In this document: one piece after another, positions 62,359 through 64,000 of the stretch
Position numbering within the stretch: the first letter of the stretch is position 1
How the letters are laid out: each line of letters starts with the position of its first letter
Assembly: GCF_000424305.1 (NCBI RefSeq)
Contig: NZ_AUJQ01000003.1
Span: 248,001 to 312,000, forward strand
Source: Pseudobutyrivibrio ruminis AD2017
GTDB taxonomy: Bacteria; Bacillota; Clostridia; Lachnospirales; Lachnospiraceae
Length of the DNA: 64,000 bases
Reading direction: 5' to 3'
Program-made: the position numbers and the translations under genes
Notes under the pieces: model-generated
Told to the model about the DNA's origin: nothing
Seen by the model: only the letters and a program-made list of their open reading frames with translations
Database searches by the model: none

Positions 62359-63054
62359 ATGTTAGAAGAGTTGAAGAAGCAGGTTTACGAGGCCAACATG
62401 GAGCTTCCAAAGCGTGGTCTTGTAACCTATACATGGGGCAATGTTTCCGGAATCGATAGAGAATCTGGAATCTTTGCTATTAAGCCATCTGGTGTAGAAT
62501 ATGAGGATTTGAAGCCAGAGGATATGGTACTTGTAAATCTTGATGGTGAAGTTGTTGAGGGCAAGTATAGACCAAGCTCTGATACAGCTACACACTTAGA
62601 GCTTTACAAAAAGTATGATAATATTGGTGGCGTTGTCCACACTCATTCTACTTATGCAGTAGCATGGGCTCAGGCAGGCCGCGATATTCCTTTATATGGA
62701 ACAACACATGCAGATTATTTCTGCGGAACAATTCCATGTACAAGAAACCTTACTGAAAAGGAAATCGATGAGGCATACGAGGTAAACACTGGTAAAGTAA
62801 TCATCGAAACCTTCGAAGACAGAGGAATCAACTCAAAGTATGTGCCAGGTGTTATCTGCAAGAACCACGGCCCATTCACATGGGGCAAGGATGCAGACCA
62901 GGCAGTGTACAATGCAGTTGTACTTGAAGAGGTTGCTAAGATGGCACTCTTCACCGAGCAGGTTAACCCACAGGTTAAGCCAGCTCCAGATTGTATCCGT
63001 GATAAGCATTTCAACCGTAAGCACGGCGCAAACGCTTACTACGGACAGAACTAA
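62359..63054 (+). CDS. araD: L-ribulose-5-phosphate 4-epimerase
   Basis: 231 residues, class II aldolase fold. Substrate-phosphate loop [10 protein letters not shown] and [10 protein letters not shown], catalytic acid region [11 protein letters not shown], and zinc ligands in [13 protein letters not shown] plus a histidine near GTTHADYF. C-terminal KNHGPFTWG is conserved. It converts L-ribulose-5-phosphate to D-xylulose-5-phosphate, completing the route started by AraA and AraB. A terminator follows at 63108. The upstream 261 bases hold a structured RNA. Confidence 0.95.
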   Translation: MLEELKKQVYEANMELPKRGLVTYTWGNVSGIDRESGIFAIKPSGVEYEDLKPEDMVLVNLDGEVVEGKYRPSSDTATHLELYKKYDNIGGVVHTHSTYAVAWAQAGRDIPLYGTTHADYFCGTIPCTRNLTEKEIDEAYEVNTGKVIIETFEDRGINSKYVPGVICKNHGPFTWGKDADQAVYNAVVLEEVAKMALFTEQVNPQVKPAPDCIRDKHFNRKHGANAYYGQN

Positions 63055-63107
63055 TCCATATATATGAGCAAAAACTAACATAAAATCTATAAAGAAACTA
63101 ACATGCG

Positions 63108-63138
63108 TGGGCGGTTCTACAGGAACCGCCCTTTTTAG
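63108..63138 (+). terminator. Terminator of the ara operon
   Basis: Stem GGGCGGTTC/GAACCGCCC around CTACAG-type loop bases, followed by TTTTTA. Confidence 0.85.
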
Positions 63139-63155
63139 CGCGTGTTAAATGCATG

Positions 63156-63519
63156 TTAAGTGTATGTTTGAAAATCTATTTTTCACTTAACAAAAAATCG
63201 GGCAAAAGTTAAGTGAAAATAGGAAATTAGATTTTACACTTAAAATTGCAAAATCCTGTTAAGTTTTCTGAGAAGAAAAATTTTTTCACTTAACTTTTGG
63301 GGATGATTTTGGGCTGCTGTTAGGATTATTTAAGTGTGTATTAGGTGTTTTTGATTTTCACTTAACAGGTAGTTAAGTGTGAAATGCTATCTTGTGAATA
63401 AACTTAACTATACTTCAAACTATTTAATCAAAGCTAAGTGAAAAAATTTTTTTCTTTCTCCCACTTAACCCGCTTTTCAATTTTTAAGTGGTAAATGGAA
63501 AATGGCGAAATTCACTTAA
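63156..63519. repeat. Array B of 14 alternating TTAAGTG/CACTTAA half-sites (inverted copy of array A)
   Basis: Half-sites start at 63156, 63184, 63209, 63237, 63259, 63287, 63330, 63359, 63373, 63401, 63434, 63462, 63484 and 63513. Read on the minus strand the offsets are 0, 29, 51, 79, 112, 140, 154, 183, 226, 254, 276, 304, 329 and 357, exactly those of array A. The two 364-bp units align without a gap, although many bases between sites differ. Array B ends 10 bases before the csoR promoter. Confidence 0.85.
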
Positions 63520-63529
63520 TAAATAGGAT

Positions 63530-63588
63530 TTGACAAATACCCTGTGGGGGTATATTATCAGGGTGTAAGAGATACCCCTATGGGGTAT
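63530..63588 (+). promoter_or_regulatory. csoR promoter with two CsoR-type operators
   Basis: TTGACA (63530-63535) and TATTAT (63553-63558) with a 17-bp spacer. ATACCCTGTGGGGGTAT (63537-63553) fills the spacer, and ATACCCCTATGGGGTAT (63572-63588) lies near the transcript start. Both are G/C-tract palindromes of the CsoR type, so the copper repressor should block its own promoter. Confidence 0.8.
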
Positions 63589-63613
63589 GTGAATTGAAAT
63601 AGGAGTTCTATTT

Positions 63614-63955
63614 ATGGAAAATACAGAAGATATCAAGGAAGAAGTTACTGTAGAAGCATGGGAATGCTGCTGTTCAGGTAAGCACAAAAGCCGTGATGAC
63701 AAGGAATATAAGGATTTAATGAATCGTCTTAAGCGTATCGAGGGCCAGGTGAGGGGCGTTGAGAATATGCTTGAAAAGGATGCATATTGTACTGATATTC
63801 TGATGCAGGTTTCTGCTATAACATCAGCACTTAACAGCTTTAACAAGGTGCTTCTGGCGAATCATGTAAAGACCTGCGTTGCTGATAATATCCGCGAAGG
63901 TAACGAGGATGTGGTGGATGAGCTTGTAGGTGTTTTACAGAAGCTGATGAAGTAA
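63614..63955 (+). CDS. csoR: CsoR-family copper-sensing repressor
   Basis: 113 residues. All-helical CsoR fold: LMNRLKRIEGQVRGVENMLEKDAYCTDILMQV, then ALNSFNKVLLANHVKTCV. The cysteine of the first helix (AYC) and the His and Cys of the second (NHVKTC) make the C-H-C copper(I) site. A short N-terminal extension adds a CCC cluster (ECCCSG). It represses copper export genes until Cu(I) binds. The next gene, cut by the window end, begins like a copper P-type ATPase. Confidence 0.9.
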   Translation: MENTEDIKEEVTVEAWECCCSGKHKSRDDKEYKDLMNRLKRIEGQVRGVENMLEKDAYCTDILMQVSAITSALNSFNKVLLANHVKTCVADNIREGNEDVVDELVGVLQKLMK

Positions 63956-63976
63956 TCCGGTTAGAAAGGATATATT

Positions 63977-64000
63977 ATGGAACAATATAATGTTACAGGA
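63977..64000 (+). CDS. Start of the next gene, probably a copper-transporting P-type ATPase
   Basis: ATG at 63977 after AAAGGA gives MEQYNVTG before the window ends. This matches the start of a heavy-metal-associated domain (usually followed by MxCxxC), as expected for CopA behind csoR. Only eight residues are visible, so the call is mainly from context. Confidence 0.45.

Overview
The window looks like a chromosomal segment of a low-GC, anaerobic, plant-fibre-degrading Firmicute of the Lachnospiraceae (Butyrivibrio/Pseudobutyrivibrio type). The reasons are the AT-rich non-coding DNA, strong AGGAGG-type ribosome sites, many secreted xylan and beta-glucan enzymes, an arabinose operon, reverse rubrerythrin with a PerR-type repressor, HrcA/CIRCE heat-shock operators and LytTR/GHKL signalling. 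The genus is inference; no rRNA is present.

Layout. 1-1643: end of a lytic transglycosylase gene, lysA, and tRNA-Leu(CAA). 1622-8892: a 7.2 kb island bounded by a 29-bp direct repeat of the tRNA-Leu 3' end. It carries a par/Fst-like type I toxin-antitoxin, a LytTR response regulator with a GHKL kinase, a four-gene operon of cytosolic coiled-coil or flagellar-cap-like proteins of unknown function, and a DUF1016 nuclease. No integrase is seen. Three 9-mers phased at 21 bp precede the regulator genes and two precede the four-gene operon, so the two-component system probably controls both. 8893-9430: non-coding, with small hairpin repeats.

9437-18530: a sortase-B pilus/surface locus with a VPTG surface protein, a signal-peptidase homologue lacking both catalytic residues (like SipA of streptococcal pili), a small coiled-coil protein, an LPPTG pilin, a class B sortase and a 1565-aa surface protein with a Cys-rich C-terminal anchor. 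18597-19626: PerR and reverse rubrerythrin. 19913-29581: beta-glucan use (GH16, GH3 with swapped domains, GH94 phosphorylase, AraC regulator). 29615-33323: an unknown protein and two 2-hydroxyacyl-CoA-dehydratase-like subunits. 33369-39182: CIRCE-hsp20, a repeat array, patatin, a lipoprotein and CIRCE-clpB. 39390-43892: secreted GH10 xylanase and GH43 arabinofuranosidase sharing duplicated lectin and CBM2 modules. 44040-52298: ParB/HAD-like protein, LacI regulator, GH32-like lipoprotein and an eight-repeat surface protein. 52421-57740: intracellular GH43, CUT1 sugar ABC importer and AraC regulator. 57898-63054: araA, transaldolase-like gene, araB, araD. 63614-64000: CsoR and the start of a probable copper ATPase.

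How it works together: surface enzymes release xylo- and arabino-oligosaccharides and beta-glucan fragments. The ABC importer brings sugars in, intracellular GH43, GH3 and GH94 finish them, and the ara operon feeds arabinose into the pentose phosphate pathway.

The most unusual non-coding features are two. (1) Two 364-bp arrays (34068-34431 and, inverted, 63156-63519) each hold 14 alternating TTAAGTG/CACTTAA half-sites with spacing identical to the base although the sequence between has diverged. (2) Two two-domain structured RNAs lie just upstream of araB and araD, with compensatory base changes in at least four helices.
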